This document shows, in pieces, positions 8,078-16,308 of a stretch of 48,770 nt of DNA. Both the position numbers and the translations under genes were made by a program. Under the pieces are notes generated by a model that was not told where the DNA came from, searched no databases, and was given only the letters and a program-made list of their open reading frames with translations. Each line of letters begins with the position of its first letter. The stretch's first letter is position 1. Source of the stretch: Gordonia paraffinivorans NBRC 108238 (GTDB taxonomy: Bacteria; Actinomycetota; Actinomycetes; Mycobacteriales; Mycobacteriaceae); contig NZ_BAOQ01000039.1 in assembly GCF_000344155.1 (NCBI RefSeq), forward strand, positions 1-48,770, given 5' to 3'.

Positions 8078-10461
8078 CGCTCCTCCCTCCCCTCGTACGC
8101 TGCGCTCGCGTTCCAGTCCGCGACGCGCACCAATGCCTCGAAGTACGCCAGCCGGAACGGCCCATATCTGGCAAGGAGGCGGTCCACCATGTCGGCCCAC
8201 ACCTCGACCGAGTCGGAAACCGCACCGTAGGGCTCCACATCGATCGACACCGTTCGGCTTTCGACTCCTGAGACCGACGGGATCGCCACCTCACCGGCCG
8301 TGAGTCCCAGGATCTGCGACTCGTCCGACGCGTCGTCGCGGATCTGCACGCGGATCTTTCCGTGATGTGCCGCGATCAGATAGCGCACCAGGTCGCGGTC
8401 GCCGGCCGCGTCGAGCAGTTCCGGGTAGCCCGAGTCCAGCAACGCCACACTCGCGAGCTCGTGCCGAAACGACTTCACACCGTCGTACACAAGTCGGCCG
8501 CGTCCGGGCGACTTCGCCCACACCTTGTCCGGCGCAGGAACCTCCGCCGTGCGCTGAAGGGCTTGCTGCCACATCGGGTGCGCCTTGCCGAGGTCGTGCA
8601 GGCGTGCTGCAAGCACGATGTCCGAGGCGGTCGATTCGCCGAGCGGCAGGCCGGCGACCATCCTGGCGGCCTCGTCCCCGGTCTCCTCGAGGTGCTGGTC
8701 GAGTTCCAGCCATCCCCCGGATCCGAGTGCCCCGGTGTCCGAGGTGTCACCGTCGCTGCCCGGCTCGTCGCCACCCTGTGGGCCGATTGCCGTTGCGTCG
8801 TCGATTGGCGGCACCGGCACCCCCGACTTCGGATCCAGACCGACTTCGACGGAGTATCCACCAGCTCTCGTCGAAAGGACGAAGACCTGTCCTGGACGGA
8901 TCGGCATGCTCGCTTTCAGTTCCGTCCACCGCGCCTCGCTCCACCGGGGCTGCGCAATGTCGTAGAACCACAGGGTCTTTCCGGCCGCGAGGAGCCCCTT
9001 CACGTCACTGATCTGCGCGCGACACCGCGCATCGTGCCCCGGGAGCTGCAGGTCCGGACCCGGCCGACCGGACTCGCCGAGGTCCACCCACGCGAGCTGG
9101 ACGTCGAGTTCGTCGGTGTCGCGGATGTACGGCGAGATGTCCGGGTCGTTGCCCGACAGATCGGGAGTGGTGTCGAACAGGGCGTGAAAGTCACTGCGAC
9201 GCAAGGTCTGTATCGCCGGAGAGGTGGTCTTGACCTCGTCCGCCAACCCGAGCAGTCGCTGATTGCTGACCGATTCGCCCTCGAGTTGACGCAGGGCGGC
9301 AGCGGTTGCCGCGGTATCGTCGGGTTCGTAGGGTCCCTTCTTTCCGGCGGCGAACCACCAGAGTTCGGCATCGTCGGTGACGCCGGCGCGATTGCACCGA
9401 CCCGAGCGCTGGACGAGGGACGGCCAGGGCGCGGCCTCGGTGATCAGAGTCCGCGCATCCAAATCGACGCCGGCCTCCACGACCTGCGTGCTGATCACGA
9501 CGATGTCCTCCGCGTCCTGCAGTTCGTCGAACTTCGTACGGCGATCGGCAGGACGGAAACGCGAGTGCAGCAGGATCACCGGCGTATCACCGAGAGGCCG
9601 TTTCTTCCCGGTGAGTCGCTTGTACACGTCGACCGCGGTCGCGACGGTGTTGACGATCACCAACGTGAGTCCCGGACGATGGCGCGCCACCACGGCGTCG
9701 GCGATCGGCTTCGGATTCGCCTGCGCGATCGGAAGTTCCCGGACGATCCGTGGGGCCTCGAGGCGCCGGCGCAGTTCCGGAGTGAGGTCCTCCTCGTCCA
9801 GCCGAACGACCGTGGCGTCGGCGCCGAACGGGTTGTCGACGGTGTGGAGCAGACGCTCGTCGATGGTCGCGCTCATGCATGTCAACCCGGTGACGAGTGC
9901 CCCGGACTCGCGCTGAAAGGCGGCGATCTGCCGGGCGGTCACGGTGGACGCAGGAGCGAGCTGGGTCTCGTCGACGACGAGGTGGGTGTCGTTCCACAGC
10001 AGGCCGGCATCGATCGGATAGGTGCCACGCGTCGATCCGTATCCCCGCATCAGCATCCGGCTGACGATCATGTCGACCGTTCCGACGATGATCTGCATGT
10101 CGTCCGGTTTCCTCCGCCAGCGACCGCCGTCGGCGCCGACGCCGCCCACCAACTGCGTGACGTCCACCCGATCGAGAAGCTCCAGCGCCGAGAACCACTG
10201 CGGAATCACCGACATCGCCTGGTGGGTCAGCGTCCTCATCGGTAACGCCAGCACCAGGCGGCGCGGCACCTCCTGCCCGTCCGCCGTCAGTCGACGCCAG
10301 AGCCAGCCGAGCACGATCGCCGCGGTCTTCCCGAGACCCGGCGGAACGTCGATCACATCGGGGAGTTTCTCCCCCGACAGCGCGACGCGGCGTTGATACG
10401 GATACGGGCGAACCCCGGTCGCGGCCTCGAAGAACTCGTCAAAGGACTCGAACTCCACCAT
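8074..10461 (-). CDS. cas3: Cas3 helicase-nuclease (helicase first, HD domain last)
   Basis: The 795-aa protein is the target-degrading enzyme recruited to R-loops. The SF2 helicase comes first: Walker A PPGLGKT (residues 40-46), the DExH-type box VVDETQLAPAS, then SATI, and a motif VI-like segment ending QRSGRCNRAG. The HD nuclease lies C-terminally, with LHDLGKAH near residue 622, then FRHELAS and IAAHHGKIR. This order is the reverse of most type I Cas3 proteins and typical of type I-G. The ATG at 10461 has AGGAGG six nt upstream; the in-frame GTG two codons earlier sits directly on that site. It is the first gene of the cas operon. Confidence 0.95.
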   Translation of the reverse strand: MVEFESFDEFFEAATGVRPYPYQRRVALSGEKLPDVIDVPPGLGKTAAIVLGWLWRRLTADGQEVPRRLVLALPMRTLTHQAMSVIPQWFSALELLDRVDVTQLVGGVGADGGRWRRKPDDMQIIVGTVDMIVSRMLMRGYGSTRGTYPIDAGLLWNDTHLVVDETQLAPASTVTARQIAAFQRESGALVTGLTCMSATIDERLLHTVDNPFGADATVVRLDEEDLTPELRRRLEAPRIVRELPIAQANPKPIADAVVARHRPGLTLVIVNTVATAVDVYKRLTGKKRPLGDTPVILLHSRFRPADRRTKFDELQDAEDIVVISTQVVEAGVDLDARTLITEAAPWPSLVQRSGRCNRAGVTDDAELWWFAAGKKGPYEPDDTAATAAALRQLEGESVSNQRLLGLADEVKTTSPAIQTLRRSDFHALFDTTPDLSGNDPDISPYIRDTDELDVQLAWVDLGESGRPGPDLQLPGHDARCRAQISDVKGLLAAGKTLWFYDIAQPRWSEARWTELKASMPIRPGQVFVLSTRAGGYSVEVGLDPKSGVPVPPIDDATAIGPQGGDEPGSDGDTSDTGALGSGGWLELDQHLEETGDEAARMVAGLPLGESTASDIVLAARLHDLGKAHPMWQQALQRTAEVPAPDKVWAKSPGRGRLVYDGVKSFRHELASVALLDSGYPELLDAAGDRDLVRYLIAAHHGKIRVQIRDDASDESQILGLTAGEVAIPSVSGVESRTVSIDVEPYGAVSDSVEVWADMVDRLLARYGPFRLAYFEALVRVADWNASAAYEGREER

Positions 10462-10528
10462 GTACACCCTCCTGCGCCACGTGGCCTAGCGAGGTCATCG
10501 GGTTTTGTCAGAGCCACGCGCTGAAATC

Positions 10529-10557
10529 AACGTACGCTAGACCGAGTCGGCTGGCAA
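10529..10557 (-). promoter_or_regulatory. Predicted promoter of the cas operon
   Basis: On the minus strand TTGCCA (10557-10552) and TACGTT (10534-10529) are separated by 17 bp, a good match to a sigma-70/SigA promoter. The -10 is about 68 nt upstream of the cas3 ATG. It lies inside a locally AT-richer patch. No other equally good pair was seen between 10462 and 10600. Confidence 0.55.
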
Positions 10558-10578
10558 TCGCTGCTCTGCCACTAATAC
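10551..10578 (-). promoter_or_regulatory. Protospacer-like target of the CRISPR-resembling element, over the cas3 -35 box
   Basis: Read on the minus strand from 10578, GTATTAGTGGCAGAGCA matches the pseudo-spacer starting at 10637 at positions 1-5, 7-11 and 13-17. It mismatches at 6, 12 and 18. The three bases just 5' on the same strand are TTA (10581-10579), which fit a TTN PAM. The site continues over the predicted -35 box at 10557-10552. Confidence 0.65.
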
Positions 10579-10599
10579 TAAGTTCCCCCGAACGGATGG

Positions 10600-10673
10600 G
10601 TGATCGCGGTGCCGCTTCAATGCTCGGCCACCAATACTCCGCAATGGAGCCCGGGAACACCCCGGGGCGGCAC
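10600..10673 (-). ncRNA. CRISPR-resembling element, candidate cas-regulating guide RNA (CreR-like)
   Basis: Positions 10673-10638 on the minus strand align without gaps to the array repeat at 21 of 36 bases. The first four bases (GTGC) are identical. The 3' half matches at 14 of 17, including CCGGG, TCCATTG and the handle ATTGCGGA against ATTGAGGC. A 6-bp CCCGGG/CCCGGG stem with a 5-nt loop replaces the repeat hairpin. The following bases (10637 leftward) form a pseudo-spacer that partly matches the cas3 promoter. The 10600 end assumes a 38-nt spacer as in the array. No promoter is obvious; read-through from the gene ending at 10771 is possible. A second full repeat is not seen, only ATTGAAGC at 10621-10614. 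Confidence 0.62.
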
Positions 10674-10770
10674 AGAACGCGGACGATCGTCGCCGATCGC
10701 CCACGCGCGATCCGGTTCCCACTCTGCCAGACAGAAGACAGACTCCGGGCTCGCCGTGCCCGAACGCCGT

Positions 10771-11274
10771 CTACCGAAACACACTCCCCTTGTTCTCCGA
10801 CGCCTTGACGCGGTCGAGGATCCAGGTGACGAGCACCTCGGGCTTGCGCTTGCGCCCGGTTTCCTTGCGGGTGTCGAGCTCCTGCTCGGCGATGATGTCG
10901 CGCAACTGGTCGACGCTCAGCTGCCCGAGCCTCGCAGCCAGTCCCTGCTCGCCGTCCTCCCGATACACGACGAACGGGTCGAAGGCTCCCGGCTGACGGG
11001 CTGCACGCTTCTTCGGCGTCGACGCCCGCTTGCGGGGTGCCGCAGTCGGCACCGCGTCTGCGGCGGAGTCGGCCTCGAGACCAACGGGCCGCAGGGTGTC
11101 GAGAACGCCGGTGAGCGCGCCGGCGAATCGCGACGACCGCTCGGCCTCCTCGATGATCACGTTCGCCAGACCGGCGATCAGTTGAGCAGCCTGCGGGTTC
11201 TTCGCGTCGAGCCGGGCCAGGGCGCCGCCGACGGCCTGGTACTCCACACGCCGGCGCGCCTCGTCGGAACTCAT
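10771..11274 (-). CDS. ParA-associated small basic protein, function unknown
   Basis: The 167-aa product is not a recognised ParB. Residues 1-70 are predicted helical (VEYQAVGGALARLDAKNPQ, then ANVIIEEAERSSRFAGALTG). A lysine/arginine-rich linker follows (RKRASTPKKRAARQ). The last 60 residues (DPFVVYREDGEQGLAARL, SVDQLRDIIAEQEL, PEVLVTWILDRVKAS) resemble a small helical SAP- or Rho-N-like nucleic-acid-binding fold. The ATG overlaps the parA stop in an ATGA, so the two are translationally coupled. By position it is the DNA-binding or adaptor partner of the ParA ATPase; that is inference. It ends at 10771, about 100 bp before the CRISPR-resembling element, which might be reached by read-through. 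Confidence 0.75.
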   Translation of the reverse strand: MSSDEARRRVEYQAVGGALARLDAKNPQAAQLIAGLANVIIEEAERSSRFAGALTGVLDTLRPVGLEADSAADAVPTAAPRKRASTPKKRAARQPGAFDPFVVYREDGEQGLAARLGQLSVDQLRDIIAEQELDTRKETGRKRKPEVLVTWILDRVKASENKGSVFR

Positions 11275-12128
11275 CGGATCTTCTCCTGTGCTTCGGTCAT
11301 CACATCCATGGTCAGGGCGCGGAACTGGTCGAACTGGCCCTGGTTGCCGTACTTCACCTTCAGGGTCCCGTAGGGCGTGAACTCCGCGGCCGCGGCAACG
11401 GAGTTGGCCTCGTTGATGTAACTGGGCAGCACATGCTGGATCGTGGGGTCGCGGCGCAGGCGCTTGGTGGTGGACCGGTGCACTGCCGAGTTGGCCTTGT
11501 ACTTGGTGATCACCACGCCGAGCTCGACGATGCTGCGGCCGATCTCCTCGCCGATCTTGCGGACCCGACTCTGGATCTGCGGGATTCCGTACGTGGACAG
11601 CACATCCGGAATCGTCGGGATGATGTAGGCGTCGGCGGCGGCGAGACCGTTGAGTGTGACGGGGCCGATGTTGGGCGGGCAGTCGATCAGCACGTAGTCG
11701 TAGAAGTCGACCACCGGGGCGATGGCCTCGCGCAGGAATCGCGTGCCGTTGCCCGGCGCCCGACCCACCACCCGGAGTGCGCTGAGCTCTTCCTGAACCT
11801 CGATGAGGTCGAGAGAAGACGCGAGGAGGTCTACGGTGGTGACCTTCTTGACCGGCGACACCCCGCGTTCGATGGCCTCGTTCAGCCGGAAGTACGACGT
11901 CCCGTTGACGGCGTCGGAGAACAGCGTGGCGAGGGTCCGCCCGTTGGTGTTCAGTTCGAACCAGCGCTCCTCGCTGATCATCATGGTGGTCAGGTTGATC
12001 TGCGAGTCGAGGTCGATGAGCAGCACCCGCTGCCCGAACTCGGCGGACATGAACTCCGCCGGACCGGCGGTCACGGTCGTCTTGCCGACACCACCCTTCA
12101 GACTGATCGTCGCGATCACCTTTGCCAT
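11271..12128 (-). CDS. ParA family ATPase
   Basis: The 285-aa protein has the deviant Walker A box KGGVGKTT (residues 11-18, with the signature Lys11), VLLIDLDSQINLT and YVLIDCPPN, all diagnostic of ParA/MinD/Soj ATPases. Such proteins dimerise on ATP, bind DNA non-specifically and position plasmids, chromosome origins or protein cargo. The ATG at 12128 has GGTAGGAA about 7 nt upstream. It forms a two-gene unit with the small basic protein downstream. The ribosomal genes nearby argue for chromosomal location, so this may be an orphan cargo-positioning pair or a remnant of an integrated plasmid rather than the main chromosomal parAB. Confidence 0.9.
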   Translation of the reverse strand: MAKVIATISLKGGVGKTTVTAGPAEFMSAEFGQRVLLIDLDSQINLTTMMISEERWFELNTNGRTLATLFSDAVNGTSYFRLNEAIERGVSPVKKVTTVDLLASSLDLIEVQEELSALRVVGRAPGNGTRFLREAIAPVVDFYDYVLIDCPPNIGPVTLNGLAAADAYIIPTIPDVLSTYGIPQIQSRVRKIGEEIGRSIVELGVVITKYKANSAVHRSTTKRLRRDPTIQHVLPSYINEANSVAAAAEFTPYGTLKVKYGNQGQFDQFRALTMDVMTEAQEKIR

Positions 12129-12803
12129 CGGCTGTTCCTACCTCTTCCTTTGTCGATCGTGCGCTCACACACCCTGCCCGATACGTCGCACGCACCGACG
12201 TCCGGCCCCTCGGCTGCCACGAATCCGGACTCCCATGCGCGACGGCCGCGAGCGCGAGCGGGCGCGGGCCCAATGCACCCCACAATTCAAATAAGTACAA
12301 TTCGGACAAATGTCATGTAGTCCGGTCAGACGATTATCGCGTCGCGACGCCCGGAACCCGAATTTCGTCGGCACCCCACTCCTCGCCGAACACGCCGAAC
12401 ACACGTGCGTGAACCGCCTTGAAAGCGCTGGCAGACCAGGGAAATCGTACCCGTGAAACCATTGCTCACCGACCGCGTCGCGCACCGGGCGGTACCAGTG
12501 CCGAAACCCCACCGAAATTGGTTTGCCGACCCGATACCGTTCACCGCATTCACCCGCTACCGTCAATTGCAGGCGAGTCCGTCGGCCGTTCCACAACGGT
12601 GCCTTCGAGTCACTGGAGGTTCACGATGGAAAGCGAATGCACCCGACCGTGCCCCTCATCCGGATGAGTGCAGACGGTTTGCGTGGGAGCCGACGGCACA
12701 CGCACCGACTTGTCGGGGAGATCAACGACGTCGATTCCGACGACCCCTACGGCTGGACTCGTCGACCACTGACGTTCGGTGACCGGGGAGGCCGGCGAAG
12801 GAA
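12129..12803. other. Intergenic region between parA and the surface-protein gene
   Basis: No convincing gene is seen in these 675 bp: the open frames here have poor codon use and no good start. A locally AT-rich patch at 12280-12325 holds ACAATTC twice (12282-12288 and 12297-12303) and an imperfect dyad at 12297-12313. These are candidates for parA regulation. The region must carry divergent promoters for parA and the gene at 12804. Confidence 0.6.
12297..12313. promoter_or_regulatory. Imperfect dyad upstream of parA
   Basis: ACAATTCGGACAAATGT has 6-bp arms that pair with one mismatch around a 5-bp centre, about 170 bp upstream of the parA start. A direct repeat of ACAATTC lies 15 bp to the left. 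It could be an operator or centromere-like site; the evidence is only symmetry and position. Confidence 0.3.
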
Positions 12804-15800
12804 ATGGCGAAGACTCGCATGAGATCCCACCGCTTGCGGGCGCTTGCCGCCGCGGCGGGGGTGGGTCTTGTCGTCTTCATCGGCGCCAACACGCCCGCTT
12901 CGGCCGAACCGGGCGGTTCCGAGGGGAATTCGACGTCGGACTCATCCGGGTCGGGCCAGTCCGGCACGCCTGGTGACGCCCCGTCCGACGCTCCCGGGAG
13001 CCCGCGCGGCAACCCGGGCGCGGGAGAGTCGAGCACGACGGACACCGGCGACGGCGACACCGACGGCGGAGGCTCGGACGGCGAAGGCTCCGGCGACGAG
13101 AACTCCGGCGACGGGGGCTCCGGCGGCGAGGAATCAGGGTCCGACGACGGCGACACTCCGAGCCCCGAACGCCACGGCAACGGGTCCGACGCCGACGAGC
13201 CTTCGCCGCCCGATTCCGCCCCGACCAGCAACGGAGCGAACGGTGTCGCGCCGACTCCGCCGGACCCGCCCGCCGCGTCCGATGCAGCTGCCGAAGCCAC
13301 GACGCCGGACTTCAACGCCGAGGAGTCGCCATCGAACCAAACCTCCGGCACGGAGGATCTTCCCGCCCGCCGGCCGCCCGAGGACATCGTCTCCGCCACC
13401 GAGCGGTACGAGACGCCGGGTGTCGGCGGTCAGCCGGAGCCGTCGACGCACCCACCCGGCAAGGCGCCCCGGGCGGGCGGACCAGAGGCCGCCGCGATCA
13501 TGGCCGACCGCATCCCTGACAGTTCGCGGCACATCACGCCCACGCTGCGCGCCAACAATTCCTCCCCCACCGTCGTGGCACTCGGTCCACACCCGAAACG
13601 GACCGGCGCCATCAGCGTGCTCGCGTTCCTCGGCGTCAACATGCTCGGCAGCGGGACCACGGGCGCGGTCAGCCCCGGTCCATGGGCCCTCTTGTGGTGG
13701 ATTCGCCGGTTCGGCAGCGACGTACCGACCATCGCCTCGGCCCCGGCCTTCGCGCCCGGCCGCGGGCTCCTTCTCGACATCCCCACCGACATCCCCACCG
13801 ACCCGGGTCCCACGAGCGCTCGCGACATTCTGCCGCCGGACCCTGCTCCCGCCTTCACCACCCTGCCGGTCGGAGCCATCACCGGATCGGTGACCTTGCG
13901 CGACGTCGACGGACACTCGTTGCCGTCGACACCCGAGATGCCCGATCCCGTCGACGGAACCGTCTACCGCTCCCCTCTGGGCGGTACCTGCACCATCGAC
14001 CCGGTCTCGGGCGCCTATACGTACGCCCCGTGCCTGAGGGCGCGGGTGGCGGCCGCCGCCGACGACGCCCCGGAATCGACGCGGTTCGACCCGTTCACCA
14101 TCCGCGCCGACGACCACACAGGCGCCGCGATCACCGTCGGGATACCGGTCGCCGGCCCCTACTCGGCCGGACGGATCACGGTGCCCGGCAAGCAGATCGA
14201 TGACGCCGTCGTGAGCCCGGCCGGGACCTGGTTCGTCACGACCCACGACGGTGACCGCACCTATCTGACCGTGATCTCACCCGACGCCACGTCGGCGACG
14301 ACAATCCTCATCCCGGGCGAGCCGCCCCAGGGCATCCACGGGGTGGTGCTCGGTCCCGACGGCCGCGCCCATCAGGTGACTCACAGCGATGAGATCGTCG
14401 GTGACGCCGTCCGCACCACCATGCGCATCACCTCGGTCGACGAATCGGGTGTCCCGCACACGACAGCACCCATTCCGGGCCGGCCCCACGGAGGCCTACG
14501 GTTCGGCCCCGACGGGACCGGGTACCTGCTCAGCGTCGACGAGAACCCCACCGGTACCGGCACCACCCACCTGATCACGCTCGGCCCCGGAGGCGCGCCG
14601 ACCTCGACATCCGTCCCGGGCAAGGACGGACACCTGCTCGTCTCACCTACGGGAGATGTCCAGGTGGCGGTCGCGACCGCGTCCTCGACGGCCCTGTATC
14701 GAGTCGCCGCGGGCGGGCTGACACCGCTGACCGAATTGGTTGCGCCCGATGCCTGGACCCTGTGGGACCACCGTGGCGACGCGACGTACTTCGCCGCGTA
14801 CACCGGCGATGCCGCCGAACCACACAGCACACTGACGATCCGCCACGCCGACGGCGAGGCCGTCACCCATGCCGACCTCCCCGGACGGCTGACATTCGTG
14901 CGGCCGGGCCACACGAGCGTGCACGTGCTGTCCGAATCCGCGGGCTCGGCGCACATCACCACCGTGGGCCCGAACGGTCGATGGACGACGAACTTCGCGG
15001 CCATGACCGTGGCAGCGGCCGCGAACGGTGCCGGCGACACGCTCTTCGCCGCGATGTCGGACCCGATGACCGCCGAGACGATCGTGGTCGCCGCCTCCCC
15101 TGAGGGCGGTATCAACCCGGTGATGTCGACCGTCGGGCTCGTCGACATCCGCACCAACCGAATGGGGGATGTCTTCGTCGTCTCGTCCACGACGACGGCC
15201 GACGGGCGAGACACCACCACGGTCACCGTGATCCGCCCGGACGGGCGCACCGCCACCGGCCGGCTCCTCGACGGCACTCCGATCTCGTTGCAGTTCAGCC
15301 GATCCGGCGACGCGCACCTGGCGATGATGACCACCGACGAGGCCACCGGCGACACGCTGACCTCGTTCGCCGTGGTCCGTCCCGACGCCGCCGTGGTGCG
15401 GTCGCCCGCCGTCGCAGGAGAACCCGCGGGCGATCCGACGATCGCCGACGACGGCACCACGTTCATCACCCTGACCCGTTTCGCGCCGTCGACGCGGCAG
15501 CCGCACAGCGCGGTCGTCGCCTTCGATCCCGACGGTCGCGCGAGGATGGTCGGTGAGTTCCCCGGCCACGCAACGCGCGGCCCGCTCCTCTCCCCGACGG
15601 GCGACGGACTCGCCGTCGTCACCCACGACGCCGGCGCCGCGACGCTGAGGGTCGTCGACGCCCACACCCACCGATCCGGAGATCCCCTCGGCGCCAAGGT
15701 CTTCGACGTCGCCCCGCAGATCCTCGGCGTCGACCCGGACACCGGCGCGGTGACGGCCACCATCGGCGACGCAGGACCCGACGAAGGCGCACTCGGTTTC

Positions 15801-16007
15801 CTGACCACCGACCCCCAGGTGGAGCTCGATCCGACAGGCGGACGCTTCGTCTTCACGCCCACGCCAGAGCAACGGTCGGCCGCCGACCCCGACGGCCGGA
15901 CCTCCCACAGCTTCACAGTGCTGGTATCCGACCCCAGCGGCGCATCGGCCGTGTTGGCGGTGACGGTGCCGGTGACCCGGTCGTCTGCTCTCCCGTCGCT
16001 GGGCTGA
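12804..16007 (+). CDS. Large secreted surface protein with disordered linker, repeat region and cadherin-like modules
   Basis: The 1067-aa protein starts with an export signal (basic RSHRLR, hydrophobic stretch, cleavage probable after the ASA at residue 34). Residues 35-230 are a low-complexity linker rich in Ser, Gly, Asp, Glu and Pro. A hydrophobic patch (SVLAFLGVNMLG, then WALLWWIRR) precedes a module around 360-450 (GSVTLRDVDG, DPVSGAYTYAP). A long series of about 45-residue units of the form 'PDGRA...VTVIRPDG' follows, suggesting beta-propeller blades. The C-terminal module (TGGRFVFTPTPEQRSAADPDG, FTVLVSDPSGA) resembles the first. No LPXTG or membrane anchor is seen at the C-terminus. 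An in-frame ATG at 12819 is an alternative start. Function is unknown. Confidence 0.8.
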   Translation: MAKTRMRSHRLRALAAAAGVGLVVFIGANTPASAEPGGSEGNSTSDSSGSGQSGTPGDAPSDAPGSPRGNPGAGESSTTDTGDGDTDGGGSDGEGSGDENSGDGGSGGEESGSDDGDTPSPERHGNGSDADEPSPPDSAPTSNGANGVAPTPPDPPAASDAAAEATTPDFNAEESPSNQTSGTEDLPARRPPEDIVSATERYETPGVGGQPEPSTHPPGKAPRAGGPEAAAIMADRIPDSSRHITPTLRANNSSPTVVALGPHPKRTGAISVLAFLGVNMLGSGTTGAVSPGPWALLWWIRRFGSDVPTIASAPAFAPGRGLLLDIPTDIPTDPGPTSARDILPPDPAPAFTTLPVGAITGSVTLRDVDGHSLPSTPEMPDPVDGTVYRSPLGGTCTIDPVSGAYTYAPCLRARVAAAADDAPESTRFDPFTIRADDHTGAAITVGIPVAGPYSAGRITVPGKQIDDAVVSPAGTWFVTTHDGDRTYLTVISPDATSATTILIPGEPPQGIHGVVLGPDGRAHQVTHSDEIVGDAVRTTMRITSVDESGVPHTTAPIPGRPHGGLRFGPDGTGYLLSVDENPTGTGTTHLITLGPGGAPTSTSVPGKDGHLLVSPTGDVQVAVATASSTALYRVAAGGLTPLTELVAPDAWTLWDHRGDATYFAAYTGDAAEPHSTLTIRHADGEAVTHADLPGRLTFVRPGHTSVHVLSESAGSAHITTVGPNGRWTTNFAAMTVAAAANGAGDTLFAAMSDPMTAETIVVAASPEGGINPVMSTVGLVDIRTNRMGDVFVVSSTTTADGRDTTTVTVIRPDGRTATGRLLDGTPISLQFSRSGDAHLAMMTTDEATGDTLTSFAVVRPDAAVVRSPAVAGEPAGDPTIADDGTTFITLTRFAPSTRQPHSAVVAFDPDGRARMVGEFPGHATRGPLLSPTGDGLAVVTHDAGAATLRVVDAHTHRSGDPLGAKVFDVAPQILGVDPDTGAVTATIGDAGPDEGALGFLTTDPQVELDPTGGRFVFTPTPEQRSAADPDGRTSHSFTVLVSDPSGASAVLAVTVPVTRSSALPSLG

Positions 16008-16030
16008 GGCGACCGGGCCGACAGACACCG

Positions 16031-16065
16031 AACGGCCCCACCTCCGCGAGGGAGATGGGGCCGTT
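16031..16065. terminator. Bidirectional terminator hairpin
   Basis: A 15-bp stem with one mismatch (16031-16045 with 16051-16065) and a GCGAG loop lies between the convergent surface-protein gene and rpsN. The plus strand continues into TTTG. Its strength suggests that rpsN is the last gene of its transcript. Confidence 0.85.
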
Positions 16066-16121
16066 TGTCGATCTACAGCTCGAGGTCGCGCCTCGGAGCT
16101 AGAGAATCCGTGAAGCCGATG

Positions 16122-16307
16122 TCACCAGCTGGACTTCTGCACGCCGGGCAGCTCGCCTGCGTGAGCCATCTCGCGCAGGCAGATGCGGCACAGGCCGAAC
16201 TTGCGGAACACCGAGTGCGGACGACCGCACTTGTTGCACCGGGTGTAGGCCCGCACGGCGAACTTGGGCTTCTTGGCGGCCTTGTTGACCAGAGCCTTCT
16301 TTGCCAT
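16122..16307 (-). CDS. rpsN: 30S ribosomal protein S14, zinc-binding (type Z)
   Basis: The 61-aa protein is full length for the short, zinc-binding S14. It has the two CxxC pairs CNKCG and CRICL that hold Zn2+, and ends GVQKSSW as expected. It binds 16S rRNA in the small-subunit head. The ATG follows the rplE stop by 1 bp. In most actinobacteria rpsH and rplF follow directly; here a terminator follows and no rpsH is present. Confidence 0.98.
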   Translation of the reverse strand: MAKKALVNKAAKKPKFAVRAYTRCNKCGRPHSVFRKFGLCRICLREMAHAGELPGVQKSSW

Positions 16308-16308
16308 G

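Noticed and set aside
10614..10621. ATTGAAGC as the handle of a second pseudo-repeat, making a mini-array.
   Set aside because: The bases before it do not align to the rest of the repeat, so only an 8-bp resemblance remains; noted but not annotated as a repeat.
10474..10770. A toxin gene guarded by the CRISPR-resembling element (CreTA-type arrangement).
   Set aside because: No small open frame with a start and ribosome site lies between the element and cas3. The pseudo-spacer target is the cas3 promoter itself, which fits regulation better.
12165..12596. A 143-codon leftward frame with four cysteines in the intergenic region.
   Set aside because: Codon use is poor, there is no good ribosome site, and it overlaps the probable parA promoter. 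Not supported as a gene.
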